Part shown: piece after piece, positions 48,467-57,734 of the stretch
Numbering within the stretch: the stretch's first letter is position 1
Layout: each line of letters starts with the position of its first letter
Assembly (NCBI GenBank): GCA_025463765.1
Contig: JAODBC010000013.1
Coordinates: 143,810-207,809, forward strand
Reading direction: 5' to 3'
DNA from: Subtercola sp.
Lineage (GTDB): Bacteria; Actinomycetota; Actinomycetes; Actinomycetales; Microbacteriaceae
DNA length: 64,000 nucleotides
Translations under genes and position numbers: made by a program
Notes under the pieces: generated by a model
Database searches by the model: none
The model's input: only the letters and a program-made list of their open reading frames with translations
What the model was told of the DNA's origin: nothing

Positions 48467-50356
48467 CTACTTGTGCCGAGGTTTGCGTGTTGGGCGGGTG
48501 TCTTGGCCGTCGAAGTCAGGGCGGCCCGGGCGGTCGTAGCTGCGAGCTGCGCCGCCGCGGCGGTCGGGCTTGATCTCGATCAGCTTGCCGCTGATGCGGG
48601 TGTCGCGCAGCTTCTCCAGCACGCGGCTGGGCAGGTCTGCGGGCAGCTCGACGATCGAGAAGTCCGGTTTGATGTCGATGTGCCCGAAGTCCTCTCGGCT
48701 GAGGCCGCCCTCGTTGGCGAGGGCTCCGACGATCTGACGCGGTTCGACCTTGTGGCGCTTGCCCACTTCGATGCGGTAGGGCGACATCGGCTTCGAGCCG
48801 CGCGCAGCCCGGTCAGGGCGCTCGCCCCGGGCATCCTGCCCGCCGAATGTGCCGCCGGATGCACCACCGCGCGAGCCGCGACCGTCTCTGTCGTCTCGGC
48901 CGGCGTAAGCGCCGCCGGCCCGGTCTTCGCGGTTGTCGCGCTCGAACCGCTGCGCCCGAGAGTCTTCGGGCTCGAGCAGCAGGGGAGTGTCGCCCTGCGC
49001 CACCACAGCCAGTGCGGCCGCGACATCGCCTTCGGGCACGTCGTGGTGCTCGACGTAGTGGCCCACGATGTCGCGGAACGCCGAAATGCGGTCTTGCTGT
49101 TCGAGAGCGGCCGTGATGGCGTCGTCGAACCGGGTGAGCCGGGTGCTGTTGACGTCGTCGACCGAGGGCAACTGCATCTGGGTGAGAGGCTGGCGTGTGG
49201 CCTTCTCGATGGCGCCGAGCAGCCGGCGCTCGCGCGGAGTCACGAAGCTGATTGCGGCTCCGCTGCGACCGGCGCGACCGGTGCGGCCGATGCGGTGCAC
49301 ATACGACTCGGTGTCGATAGGAATGTCGAAGTTCACCACGTGACTGATGCGGTCGACGTCGAGACCGCGAGCCGCGACATCCGTTGCGACGAGAATGTCG
49401 AGCTTGCCGCTCTTGAGCTGGTTGACTGTGCGCTCGCGCTGGGCCTGGGCGACGTCGCCTGAGATGGCGGCGGCGGAGTATCCGCGGGCGCGCAGCTTCT
49501 CGGCGAGCGTCTCGGTCTCGCTCTTGGTGCGCACGAATACGATCATTCCCTCGAAGTTCTCGGTTTCGAGAATGCGCGTGAGGGCATCCACTTTCTGGGG
49601 ATACGACACCACCAGATAACGCTGCGTCGTGTTCGCCGAGGTGGTGGTTTTGTTCTTGACCGTGATCTCTTCGGCGTCGTGCAGGTACTGCTTCGAGATG
49701 CGGCGGATGGGCGCGGGCATCGTGGCCGAGAACAGGGCGACCTGTTTGTCGTCGGGGGTGTCGGCGAGAATCGTCTCGACGTCTTCGGCGAAGCCCATCT
49801 TGAGCATCTCGTCGGCCTCGTCGAGCACCAGGTACTTCAGCTCTGAGAGGTCGAGCGTGCCTTTGGCGAGGTGGTCCATGATGCGCCCGGGGGTGCCGAC
49901 CACTACGTGCACGCCACGGCGAAGCGCCGAGAGCTGCACGCCGTAGGCCTGACCGCCGTACACCGGCAGCACGTGCACGCCGCGCATCTGCGAGGCGTAC
50001 TGCTCGAAGGCCTCACAGACCTGCAGCGCGAGCTCGCGGGTAGGGGAGAGCACCAGCGCCTGCGGCTTCTTCTGCGACACGTCGAGCCGGGAGAGAATCG
50101 GCAGCGCGAAGGCGGCCGTCTTGCCGGTTCCCGTCTGGGCGAGGCCGACGACGTCGCGGCCGGCGAGCAGCGGGGGAATGGTGGCGGCCTGGATCGCAGA
50201 CGGCGTCTCGTAGCCGATCTCACGCACGGCCTTCAGTACTGCGTCGCTCAGCCCCAGGTCGGCGAACGTGACGGCATTCTCCCCAGTTGTGCTCTCGGAG
50301 TTCTCGTCGTCGTTCGTTTTCGCCTGCTCGGCCGCGGGGGCCACATCTGTACTCAT
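48467..50356 (-). CDS. deaD: DEAD-box RNA helicase (DeaD/CsdA-like)
   Basis: A 629-residue helicase. All core motifs are visible: VTFADLGLSDAVLKAV and Q motif PSAIQAATIP (about 53-62), motif I AQTGTGKTAAF, Ia PTRELALQV, II LDEADEMLKMG, III ALFSATMPAPI, V ILVATDVAARGLDVDR and VI YVHRIGRTGRAGRSG. A Gly/Arg/Asp-rich linker (about 465-510) leads to the C-terminal DbpA-type RNA-binding domain (YRIEVGKRHKVEPRQIVGAL, about 515-590). It unwinds structured RNA and helps ribosome assembly, especially in the cold. The ATG lies 2 nt after the stop of an ECF sigma gene and lacks its own ribosome binding site, so translation is probably coupled. Confidence 0.94.
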   Translation of the reverse strand: MSTDVAPAAEQAKTNDDENSESTTGENAVTFADLGLSDAVLKAVREIGYETPSAIQAATIPPLLAGRDVVGLAQTGTGKTAAFALPILSRLDVSQKKPQALVLSPTRELALQVCEAFEQYASQMRGVHVLPVYGGQAYGVQLSALRRGVHVVVGTPGRIMDHLAKGTLDLSELKYLVLDEADEMLKMGFAEDVETILADTPDDKQVALFSATMPAPIRRISKQYLHDAEEITVKNKTTTSANTTQRYLVVSYPQKVDALTRILETENFEGMIVFVRTKSETETLAEKLRARGYSAAAISGDVAQAQRERTVNQLKSGKLDILVATDVAARGLDVDRISHVVNFDIPIDTESYVHRIGRTGRAGRSGAAISFVTPRERRLLGAIEKATRQPLTQMQLPSVDDVNSTRLTRFDDAITAALEQQDRISAFRDIVGHYVEHHDVPEGDVAAALAVVAQGDTPLLLEPEDSRAQRFERDNREDRAGGAYAGRDDRDGRGSRGGASGGTFGGQDARGERPDRAARGSKPMSPYRIEVGKRHKVEPRQIVGALANEGGLSREDFGHIDIKPDFSIVELPADLPSRVLEKLRDTRISGKLIEIKPDRRGGAARSYDRPGRPDFDGQDTRPTRKPRHK

Positions 50357-50358
50357 AC

Positions 50359-50928
50359 TCAAACGGTAGTCGCATTGTGCTGTTGCAGTATCACGCGAAG
50401 AGCCGCCAGACCGCGCCGAACGTTCCAATTGGCCGTGCTCAGCGGAATACCGAGGCACCGCGCCACCTCGGTGCGGCTCAGCTGCTGCAGAAAACAGAGC
50501 TCGATGGCCCGCCGCTGAGGCTCGGGGAGCATTTCGAGAGCGGCAAGCACCCGCTCGAAATCGAGTCGCACTTCGACCAGTTGCGCAGGGTCGTCTGCTG
50601 CCTCGGTGAAATCGCGAATGCCGATGCGCACGTCGCGCAGGCGGCTCGACTCGGCGGCTCGCACGCGGTCGATGGCTCGCCGACGGGCGATCATCTTCAT
50701 CCAGGTGGCTAGACCCGATCGGTTCGAATCGAAACGCTCGGCCGACTGCCAGACCTCCACCAGAACCTCCTGCGCCACCTCCTCCGATTGCGCGTGATCG
50801 AGCAGAATCGCCCGCACGGCCGCTAGCACGGTCTGAAACATCCGGCGATAGAGCGCCTCGAATGCCATACCCTCGGCGCATCGTACGTGGGTGAAAAGAG
50901 CTTCTCGATCATCGATGGTCAGACTCAT
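50359..50928 (-). CDS. ECF-type RNA polymerase sigma factor
   Basis: A 189-residue sigma-70 family protein. Region 2: FEALYRRMFQTVLAAVRAIL (about 23-42), AQSEEVAQEVLVEVWQSAER (about 46-65), then GLATWMKMIARRRAIDRVRA. Region 4: LPEPQRRAIELCFLQQLSRT and EVARCLGIPLSTANWNVRRG (about 137-172). Layout and length fit SigK-like ECF factors. No anti-sigma (RskA-like) gene is adjacent, which is unusual. The downstream DEAD-box helicase starts 2 nt after the stop. The promoter is leaderless-type (TAACGT, 7 nt, ATG). It diverges from the two-component operon. Confidence 0.9.
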   Translation of the reverse strand: MSLTIDDREALFTHVRCAEGMAFEALYRRMFQTVLAAVRAILLDHAQSEEVAQEVLVEVWQSAERFDSNRSGLATWMKMIARRRAIDRVRAAESSRLRDVRIGIRDFTEAADDPAQLVEVRLDFERVLAALEMLPEPQRRAIELCFLQQLSRTEVARCLGIPLSTANWNVRRGLAALRVILQQHNATTV

Positions 50929-50935
50929 GAAACCG

Positions 50936-50941
50936 ACGTTA
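50936..50941 (-). promoter_or_regulatory. -10 box (TAACGT) of the ECF sigma gene
   Basis: TAACGT on the minus strand, 7 nt before the ATG at 50928. Confidence 0.5.
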
Positions 50942-51029
50942 TGTCGAGCCCGCCTGCCGTAGACCGCCGCAAAGCTTACGAAATGCGAACGGATGCCTGT
51001 ACCGAGAGCACCGCGTGCTCGACGAACCG

Positions 51030-51035
51030 TACTGT
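51030..51035 (+). promoter_or_regulatory. -10 box (TACTGT) of the two-component operon
   Basis: TACTGT, 7 nt, GTG at 51043. The divergent sigma gene promoter is less than 100 bp away. Confidence 0.5.
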
Positions 51036-51042
51036 TGAAAAG

Positions 51043-51774
51043 GTGAACACCATTTCGGCGATGCGAGAGCTCGTCGATCGTCGCGTTCTGGTAGTCGAAG
51101 ACGACCCCACGGTCTCCGAAGTGGCTGCTACCTACCTCCGTTCGGCCGGGTTCGTGGTCGATACGGTCATCGACGGATTCTCTGCACTCGCCCTGATCGA
51201 ACGGCGCATGCCCGACCTCATCGTTCTCGACCGCATGCTGCCCGGTGTCGACGGAGTCGAAGTCTGCCGCCGTGTACGGCTCGCGTCGGCAGTGCCGATC
51301 ATCCTTCTCACGGCGCTCGGCAGTGAAGAAGACCGCATCACAGGGCTCGAAGCCGGCGCCGACGATTACCTGACCAAACCGTTCTCTCCACGCGAACTGG
51401 TGCTGCGGGTGCAGTCGATTCTGCGTCGATCACTGGCGGAATTCACGGCGGAGACCGAGTTCGAGTTCGGCGGTTTTCTGCTCGATCCGTCCGCCCGAAC
51501 GGTGACGCGCAACGGTGAGCCGATCGCGCTCACCGCTCGAGAATTCGACCTGCTCGCCTTCTTCTTGAAGCGGCCTCGGCAGGTTTTCAGCAGAAGCGAG
51601 CTACTGCGTGCGGTGTGGGGATGGACCCACGGCGACATGTCGACCGTCACCGTGCACGTGCGGAGACTGAGAGAGAAGATCGAGGTAGATGCTCGGTCGC
51701 CTCAGCTGCTGTGCACCGTGTGGGGCGTCGGCTATCGTTTCGACGCCGAATCGAGTACCGATGCCCTGGTCTGA
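51043..51774 (+). CDS. OmpR family response regulator
   Basis: The start is probably the GTG at 51043, with -10 TACTGT 7 nt upstream; an ATG at 51061 is the alternative. The 243-residue protein has a receiver domain (RVLVVEDDPTVSEVAATYL, acceptor Asp in LIVLDRMLPGVDG about 60-72, Lys in DDYLTKPFSPRELVLR) and a C-terminal winged helix (LTAREFDLLAFFLKRPRQVF, about 160-179; SELLRAVWGW; TVHVRRLREKIEVDARSPQL). It overlaps the kinase gene by 14 bp. Confidence 0.95.
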   Translation: MNTISAMRELVDRRVLVVEDDPTVSEVAATYLRSAGFVVDTVIDGFSALALIERRMPDLIVLDRMLPGVDGVEVCRRVRLASAVPIILLTALGSEEDRITGLEAGADDYLTKPFSPRELVLRVQSILRRSLAEFTAETEFEFGGFLLDPSARTVTRNGEPIALTAREFDLLAFFLKRPRQVFSRSELLRAVWGWTHGDMSTVTVHVRRLREKIEVDARSPQLLCTVWGVGYRFDAESSTDALV

Positions 51775-52882
51775 TCTCGCGGCCGCGGCCTCGATCGCCT
51801 TTGTCGCGACCGCCATCGTAGGCGTGGTCGCGGTCGGTGTGCTGCTGCTCATCCGCCGTGCATCCCTGCTCATTCAGCTGTGCGTCGTGGTGCTCGCCAC
51901 CACGGTCGCCGTTGTGGCGAGCATGATCAGTGTCGCCAACGCGATGTACCTGTCTGCCCATGACCTCACCGTCGCCGTCACCGTGGCGAGCATGGCGGGA
52001 GTCGTTTCGCTTGCGCTCGCCGCCGCGCTCGGCTGGATGATCGTGCGCAACTCCCGCAGTCTGTCGGCACTGACTCGCCGCATCGGTCGGGGCGAAGCGG
52101 TCGATCACGCGGGCCGCCACCAGTCGGCAGAACTCATCGAACTGGCCGACGAGCTCGTTCTGGCGAGCAAGCGCCTCGCCGAGGCGCAAGCGCAGGCCGC
52201 GCAACTCGAGGCGTCGCGCCGCGAACTCGTGGCGTGGATCTCGCACGACCTGCGCACACCGCTCGCCGGCATCCGGGCCATGTCGGAATCGCTTGAAGAC
52301 GGGCTTGTCAGCGACCCGACGCGGTATCACCGTCAAATCAGGTCACAGGTCGAACAGCTCACCCGCCTCGTCGATGATCTGTTTCAGCTGTCGAAGCTCG
52401 ATTCGGGCACGCTGACTCTCACACTCGAAGACGTGACTCTGTTCGACATCGTCAGTGACGCCGTCGCCGACGTGCGAGCCTTCTCAGGTGACCGCGACAT
52501 CCGGGTGGCGACCGAACTCGGCCGAGACATCGTGGTGCGGGCGGATGCTCGTGAGCTGACCCGTGCCATCTCGAACCTGCTCGTGAATGCCGTGCAACAC
52601 ACCCCGCCGGGTTCGCTCGTCACGGTGTCGGTGCAGCTGCAGCACGGAAGAGCGGCGGTCTCGGTCATCGACTCGGGCGATGGTATCGCCGAGACCGACC
52701 TCGCCCGAGTATTCGATGCGGGCTGGCGTGGCCACGCGGCGCGCACGCCAACGCCGACGGGCGGCGCGGGACTCGGCCTGGCCATCGTGCGCGGCATCGC
52801 CGAAGCCCACCACGGTGCCGTCTCCGTGCAGAACGTGCCGGGCGGCTGCCGCTTCGACTTGATGCTGCCGACCGCGGTCTGA
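51761..52882 (+). CDS. sensor histidine kinase (BaeS/PhoR-like)
   Basis: A 373-residue kinase starting at ATG 51761 inside the end of the regulator gene. It has two membrane segments (about 8-31 and 37-59) and a third near 70-93, with very short outer loops, so it may sense within the membrane. A HAMP-like linker follows, then a HisKA domain with WISHDLRTPLAGIRAMSES (His about 163), the N box AISNLLVNAVQHTPP (about 270-284), DSGDGIAE (about 309-316) and G2 box GGAGLGLAIVRGIAEAHHG (about 336-354). It pairs with the OmpR regulator; the stimulus is unknown. Confidence 0.94.
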   Translation: MPWSDLAAAASIAFVATAIVGVVAVGVLLLIRRASLLIQLCVVVLATTVAVVASMISVANAMYLSAHDLTVAVTVASMAGVVSLALAAALGWMIVRNSRSLSALTRRIGRGEAVDHAGRHQSAELIELADELVLASKRLAEAQAQAAQLEASRRELVAWISHDLRTPLAGIRAMSESLEDGLVSDPTRYHRQIRSQVEQLTRLVDDLFQLSKLDSGTLTLTLEDVTLFDIVSDAVADVRAFSGDRDIRVATELGRDIVVRADARELTRAISNLLVNAVQHTPPGSLVTVSVQLQHGRAAVSVIDSGDGIAETDLARVFDAGWRGHAARTPTPTGGAGLGLAIVRGIAEAHHGAVSVQNVPGGCRFDLMLPTAV

Positions 52883-53088
52883 CGCACGCAGCAGGCCGGG
52901 GCGGTCGCTTCGTTTGAGAGGGTGCGCCCGCCGCCGGCCCGAGCTGGCGAACCCGCTCAGTGCACCAGCCTGCGCATACGGCACCCGCCCGAGCCCGAGC
53001 ACAACTTAATGAGACCGAAACGCACGGTTCATGCGATAGACGCTCGGTGAGCCTAACGTCACCATATGAAACTGGGATACGAGGGTTC

Positions 53089-55431
53089 ATGACCGGAAAA
53101 GTAGACCCGTTCATCGGCTCAGAAGCGACACAGTTGCCGCCCGCCACTGGTCTCGCGGCCACGTGGTGGTGGCCGAAGCCCCAGATCGGCAACACGCACC
53201 CCGGCGCGACGTATCCGCTCGGCATGGTGTCGGCGTGCGGGTACTCCGGCGCGTACCCGACGGGGTATGGGCGCTACGACCTGAGCCTGGAGGGGGTGCC
53301 GTCGACCATCCACGACAGCCAGCTCATCTCGGGGTTCACGCACTTTCAGCAGTCGGGCACCGGCGCCATTCGTAAGTACTACAACTACTTTCGGGTCACC
53401 CCCATGATCGAACCACTGGATGCCCTCGGGCGCCTGTGGCAGATCACCGACGAGAGCGCCGAACCCGGCTGGTATTCGGCCACGCTCGACTCCGGCGTGA
53501 CCGGTGAGGTCACGGTGGGGCCGAAGAGCGCCGTGCACCGCTACACCTTTCCCCGTCACGCGAACGCCCGAATCGTCATCGATTTCTCGCTGGGCGGACT
53601 CTCGATTCCGCACGGCACCACCACCCCGCTGCGCGCCCATCTCGAGTCGCACGAGCCCGGCGTCGCCTCGGGCGAGGTCGTCGTCGAGGGTGCTCCGATC
53701 TCGGTGTATATCGAGTGCGACAGCCCGCAGTGGCGGCAGATGCTCTGGTACGACCGCCGGCTGATGCCCGGCGGCAAACGGCTCGACTTCGGGCACATCA
53801 GACCCACCACGCTGCGCCCGTTCGGTCTGATGTGGGCCGGCCCCAGTCAGCCCGGCGAGACCATCGAGCTGCGCATCGGATTCTCGCTCAGGGGAGTCGA
53901 GCAGGCGAAACAGAACCTCATCGACGACGTCGGCTCCGGTGAGAACCGGTTCACTGCTCGTCGCGAGAAGACGGCCAAGGTCTGGCGCAAACAACTCAAG
54001 ACGATCGCCGTCGACACACCCTCTGTCGAGCGTAAGACGGTCTTCTCGACCGCGCTCTACCACTCGCTCATCAAACCGTGCCTGGCCCCGGGCGAGAGCC
54101 CGTTCTGGCCGGTCGACGGCCCGTTCGCCTTCGACTTCAGCACGATGTGGGACATCTACCGCACTCAGTTGCCCCTGCTCACGACGCTGATGCCCGAAAA
54201 GGCCGTCGAAATCGCGAATGCGCTGCTCACCATCTGCGAAGAAGAGGGCAACTTTCCCATCGGCTACCGCATGGCCAAGGGCAGCGACCGCTTCTCCCGG
54301 CAGGGCAGCGCGCTCGCGCACACGTTCTTGGCCGATCTCTGCCAGCTCGGGCTGCCGGGTATCGACTGGGAGTGGGCTCTGGTGCACATGTCGGATGACC
54401 TGCGGCGCACCTACGGCGAGGAGTTCCTGCTGCAGGGCGAGGCCCACCCCATCAGCCACACGCTCGACCTCGCCTTCGGCTATTGGTGCACGGCCAAGGT
54501 CGCCCAGCGCGTGGGTGACAAGGCGATGGCCGAGCAGCTCGCTCCGCTGGCCGAGCGCTGGGCCAACGCGTACAACCCCGAGACGGGTCTGCTCAAAGAC
54601 TCGAACTACTACGAGGGAACCCGCTACAACTACTCCTTTCGTCTCGTGCATGACATGGCCTCGCGAATCGAACTGAGCGGGGGAGTCGACGCGTTCATCC
54701 ACCAGCTCGACGAGTTCTTCGGCTACGGCGCCGAACCCGTGGTGCAGCCGGGCAACAAGCCGAGCGTCGCCGAAATGCTCGCAGGCTACCAGCTCGGCCG
54801 ATTCGAGGGCCTCAACAACGAGCCCGACATGGAGGCGCCCTGGGCCTATCACTACGCCGGGCGCCCCGACCGTACCGCTGAGATCGTGCACAACGTGCTG
54901 CTGCAGCAATTCGGCACCGGGCGCGGCGGTCTGCCGGGCAACGACGACTCGGGCGGCTTGAGCTCCTGGTACGTCTGGGCGTCGCTCGGCATTTTTCCTG
55001 TGGCAGGTCAGAACACGTTCCTGCTCAATGCGCCGTCGTTCGCCGAGTCGTCGATCGCTGTCGGTGATGAGAAGTTCAGCATCCAGACCAGTAACTTCAT
55101 CGAGCCGACGCACGGCGGTCCCGTGCAGTACGTGCAGTCCATGCAGCTCGACGGCGTGCCCCTCGACCGCAGCTGGATCAGCGGCGCCGAACTGCACCGC
55201 GGCGGCGAGCTGCTCGTCGAACTCGGGCCTGAGCCCAGCGACTGGGCGACCACCGTGGTTCCCCCTTCGAGGCCCTCACCCCTCAACACAGTGCCGCCGA
55301 GCTTGCCATCCCTCAGCTCGCCATCCCTCAGCACGCTATCCCCCAGCTCGCCATCCCCCGGCACGCCGACCGCCGGCGCTGTACCCACCAGAACATCCGC
55401 CCAGCCCCTCACACCAGGAGAAGCATCGTGA
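53089..55431 (+). CDS. glycoside hydrolase family 92 (alpha-mannosidase)
   Basis: A 780-residue GH92 protein. The N-terminal beta domain begins VDPFIGS, followed by GNTHPGATYPLGMVSACGYS (about 35-54) and SGFTHFQQSGTG (about 83-94). The helical barrel has STMWDIYRTQLPLLTTL (about 348-364), EGNFPIGYRMAKGS and the catalytic-base motif GLPGNDDSGGLSSWYVWASL (about 615-634). GH92 enzymes are calcium-dependent exo-alpha-mannosidases. No signal peptide is present, which is unusual because most GH92 enzymes are secreted. The last 55 residues are a Ser/Pro/Thr tail made by a 15-bp repeat. The next gene starts within the stop codon (GTGA). Confidence 0.9.
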   Translation: MTGKVDPFIGSEATQLPPATGLAATWWWPKPQIGNTHPGATYPLGMVSACGYSGAYPTGYGRYDLSLEGVPSTIHDSQLISGFTHFQQSGTGAIRKYYNYFRVTPMIEPLDALGRLWQITDESAEPGWYSATLDSGVTGEVTVGPKSAVHRYTFPRHANARIVIDFSLGGLSIPHGTTTPLRAHLESHEPGVASGEVVVEGAPISVYIECDSPQWRQMLWYDRRLMPGGKRLDFGHIRPTTLRPFGLMWAGPSQPGETIELRIGFSLRGVEQAKQNLIDDVGSGENRFTARREKTAKVWRKQLKTIAVDTPSVERKTVFSTALYHSLIKPCLAPGESPFWPVDGPFAFDFSTMWDIYRTQLPLLTTLMPEKAVEIANALLTICEEEGNFPIGYRMAKGSDRFSRQGSALAHTFLADLCQLGLPGIDWEWALVHMSDDLRRTYGEEFLLQGEAHPISHTLDLAFGYWCTAKVAQRVGDKAMAEQLAPLAERWANAYNPETGLLKDSNYYEGTRYNYSFRLVHDMASRIELSGGVDAFIHQLDEFFGYGAEPVVQPGNKPSVAEMLAGYQLGRFEGLNNEPDMEAPWAYHYAGRPDRTAEIVHNVLLQQFGTGRGGLPGNDDSGGLSSWYVWASLGIFPVAGQNTFLLNAPSFAESSIAVGDEKFSIQTSNFIEPTHGGPVQYVQSMQLDGVPLDRSWISGAELHRGGELLVELGPEPSDWATTVVPPSRPSPLNTVPPSLPSLSSPSLSTLSPSSPSPGTPTAGAVPTRTSAQPLTPGEAS
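55301..55360. repeat. 15-bp tandem repeat, four copies, at the GH92 C-terminus
   Basis: Units GCTCGCCATCCCTCA and variants encode a Leu/Ser/Pro-rich tail right before the glycosyltransferase start. Confidence 0.88.
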
Positions 55432-56726
55432 ACGCTGTCGACAACCGTCTCGTGATCGTCGTGCGCGCCGATCCTGTTATCTGCGGGCATTCCGTCGAGG
55501 CCCGCAACCTCGCCGAAACCGCTCTGCAACGCGGATTCGACGAAGTTCGTATCGTCACCTGGCCCATCGAGAAGCTGCAACAGGCGGGTCTGCCGCTGAA
55601 ACCGCTCGATTCGGTGCTGCCGTACTCTCCGGGAATCATCGTCGAGCGGCCGGCTCCCGTCGGCGACTACAAGGTTCCGGATGGTCGGTACCTCGCCGGC
55701 ATCACCGGGCGCTTGATCGAGCTCTTCACCGACGGGGTTCCGACGGTCTGCCTGTCGCTGTACCTGAGCCCGCACACCATCGCGGTGGCCGACGCCATGC
55801 GTGCCGCGTGGAGCACCGGGCTGCCGGTCAACGTGACCACCATCGCCGAGGCGGTCGGGTCGGATGTCACCAACGTCGTGCGCACCGCCGTCGAAGAGGG
55901 GCGCCTGGGTGCTGCCGCGCACATCTTGTCGAGTTACCTCAGCCAAGACCACTGCGTCGCCGTCTCGGAGTACACCAAGCAGCTGATCATCACCGAATCC
56001 GCCGCGCTCGACGCGCAGCACGGCACACGGTTCGCCGAGCAGTGCCGCCAGCGCATCTCGGTGTCGTACCCCGCCATCGACGCCGATGCCTACCTCAACC
56101 TCGACGAGAACATCCTCGACGACGTGCTCGCGGCGCGCGGGCTCGAGCGCGACGAGTACGTGCTCTTCTTGTCGCGGCTCATGCCGGCCAAGGGCGTCGA
56201 AGACCTCATCGCGGGCTACGAGCTGAGCGGAGTGCACGCCGACAAAGAACTCATCATCGCCGGGCGCGGGCCGCAGGCAGAGGCGCTGCGTGAGGTCGCC
56301 GCGGCTTCATCGGTGAGTCACCGCATCCGCTTTCTCGACGACGTCGGCGATGCCGAAAAGCCGTACTTGATGGCCGGATGCGCGGCCTTCGTGCTGCCGA
56401 GCAAACCCCGCCCGGAGTTCGTGGAGACCTTCGGCATCGCGCTCGCCGAGAAGATGCTCGCCGGCGGCGGCCCCGTGATCACCACCGTGACGGGCGGCAT
56501 CGGCGAGGCCACCGGCGACCACGCCCTCGTCGTGCCCGTCGAAGACCCGGCTGCCATCGCCGCTGCGCTCGTGCAGGCGACGGTGACGACCTCGCGGGCC
56601 GAACGTCAGGAGTGGGCATCCCGTGCTCGCGAATACGCGCTGCAGTTCGACCGCCGCAACGTCTTCGACCGTCTCTTCGCGAACGTTTCCCGTTCGCGCG
56701 TCGAGTTCCAGCCGAACACCCCGTAG
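55428..56726 (+). CDS. glycosyltransferase family 4 protein
   Basis: A 432-residue GT-B enzyme starting at GTG 55428, with AGGAG 8 nt upstream. The N-terminal half has VIVVRADPVICGHSVEARNL and VPTVCLSLYLSPHTIAVAD (about 106-124). The donor half begins EYVLFLSRLMPAKGVEDLIA (about 245-264), with ELIIAGRGPQAEALREVAAA and the GT4 EX7E area PEFVETFGIALAEKMLAGGG (about 325-345). It is translationally coupled to the GH92 mannosidase, so the two likely act on the same mannose-containing glycan or on sugar recycling. No membrane segment. Confidence 0.88.
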   Translation: MNAVDNRLVIVVRADPVICGHSVEARNLAETALQRGFDEVRIVTWPIEKLQQAGLPLKPLDSVLPYSPGIIVERPAPVGDYKVPDGRYLAGITGRLIELFTDGVPTVCLSLYLSPHTIAVADAMRAAWSTGLPVNVTTIAEAVGSDVTNVVRTAVEEGRLGAAAHILSSYLSQDHCVAVSEYTKQLIITESAALDAQHGTRFAEQCRQRISVSYPAIDADAYLNLDENILDDVLAARGLERDEYVLFLSRLMPAKGVEDLIAGYELSGVHADKELIIAGRGPQAEALREVAAASSVSHRIRFLDDVGDAEKPYLMAGCAAFVLPSKPRPEFVETFGIALAEKMLAGGGPVITTVTGGIGEATGDHALVVPVEDPAAIAAALVQATVTTSRAERQEWASRAREYALQFDRRNVFDRLFANVSRSRVEFQPNTP

Positions 56727-56795
56727 CCGCGCCTGCCGCCTCCCGCCCCGCGAACGCGTGAGCCGCCAGAACGAAGGTGTGGGCACGAAGTACGC

Positions 56796-57728
56796 CTACG
56801 CGCCCTGCAGGTGGTCGAACCGGCGCAGGATGAGGCCCTCCCGAAGCGCCCACGGGCAGATCTGGGCCGCGTCGATGCCGAGGCCCGCCATCGCCTCTTC
56901 CGCGACGAGCGCGGCTGCGAGCAGCTGCTTGGCACGAACATCCGACACTCCGGGCAGCTCGGTGCGGTCGGCCGACGACATCGCCGCGAGCCGCGACGAC
57001 CACAACCGCAGGTCGGCGAGGCGCAGTTCGCGTTTGACGTAGGGCCCGGCGGCGCGCGGGGCCGCGCCGGTGATGCGCGCCAGCGAGCGGAACGACTTCG
57101 AGGTCAGAGCGACCACGTTGGCGGGGTCGAGCTCGGCGAACGCGGCGATCGGCTGCTCGAGGGCGGCCCTGATGTACTTGCGGGTGGCCTTCACGCTCTT
57201 GGCCGTCGGCGGGTCGGCCTGCAGATGATCCCAGGTGAGCCGCCCGGCGCCCAACGGCACCGACAAGGCGAGCTGCGGATGCTCGTCGGTACCCATGGCG
57301 AGCTCGAACGAGCCGCCGCCGATGTCGAGGTTGAGAATGTTGCCCGCACCCCAGCCGTACCACCGCCGCACCGCGAGAAAAGTGGACGCCGCCTCGTCGG
57401 GCCCGCTGAGCTCTTCGAGTCGTATGCCGGTTTCGGCATACACCCGCGCCAGCACGGCGTCGCCGTTCGCCGACTCGCGAATGGCCGAGGTGGCGAACGC
57501 GAGCAAGTCTTCGGCGTCGTTGGTTCGAGCGAATTCGGCGGCCTCGCCGATGAAGTCGAGCAGTTCGCGCTGACCGGCCTCGCTGATGGCTCCGTCGGCG
57601 TCGAGATACGCCACCAGCTGCAGCGCCCGCTTGTGCGATCCGAAGGCGATCGGGGCAGCGCCCGGGTGCGCATCGACTAACAGCAGATGAACAGTATTCG
57701 AACCGATGTCGAGAACCCCAAGTCGCAT
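56796..57728 (-). CDS. Ppx/GppA family phosphatase
   Basis: A 310-residue ASKHA-fold protein: VLDIGSNTVHLLLVDAHPG (5-23, phosphate 1 loop), FATSAIRESANGDAVLARVY (about 99-118), and LNLDIGGGSFELAMGTDEH (about 137-155, phosphate 2 loop). The length of about 310 residues fits the short Ppx/GppA form (exopolyphosphatase or guanosine pentaphosphate phosphohydrolase) typical of actinobacteria. It releases phosphate from polyphosphate or converts pppGpp to ppGpp. The promoter is leaderless-type. Confidence 0.9.
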   Translation of the reverse strand: MRLGVLDIGSNTVHLLLVDAHPGAAPIAFGSHKRALQLVAYLDADGAISEAGQRELLDFIGEAAEFARTNDAEDLLAFATSAIRESANGDAVLARVYAETGIRLEELSGPDEAASTFLAVRRWYGWGAGNILNLDIGGGSFELAMGTDEHPQLALSVPLGAGRLTWDHLQADPPTAKSVKATRKYIRAALEQPIAAFAELDPANVVALTSKSFRSLARITGAAPRAAGPYVKRELRLADLRLWSSRLAAMSSADRTELPGVSDVRAKQLLAAALVAEEAMAGLGIDAAQICPWALREGLILRRFDHLQGA

Positions 57729-57734
57729 GAGTCG

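Noticed and set aside
50357..50881. Extension of the helicase frame to 804 codons
   Set aside because: It overlaps the ECF sigma gene in another frame and is Arg/Ser-rich; the Q-motif domain starts soon after the ATG at 50356.
53119..55197. 692-codon minus-strand ORF opposite GH92
   Set aside because: Antisense shadow caused by high GC at third positions; it has no recognisable domain, while the plus strand carries full GH92 motifs.
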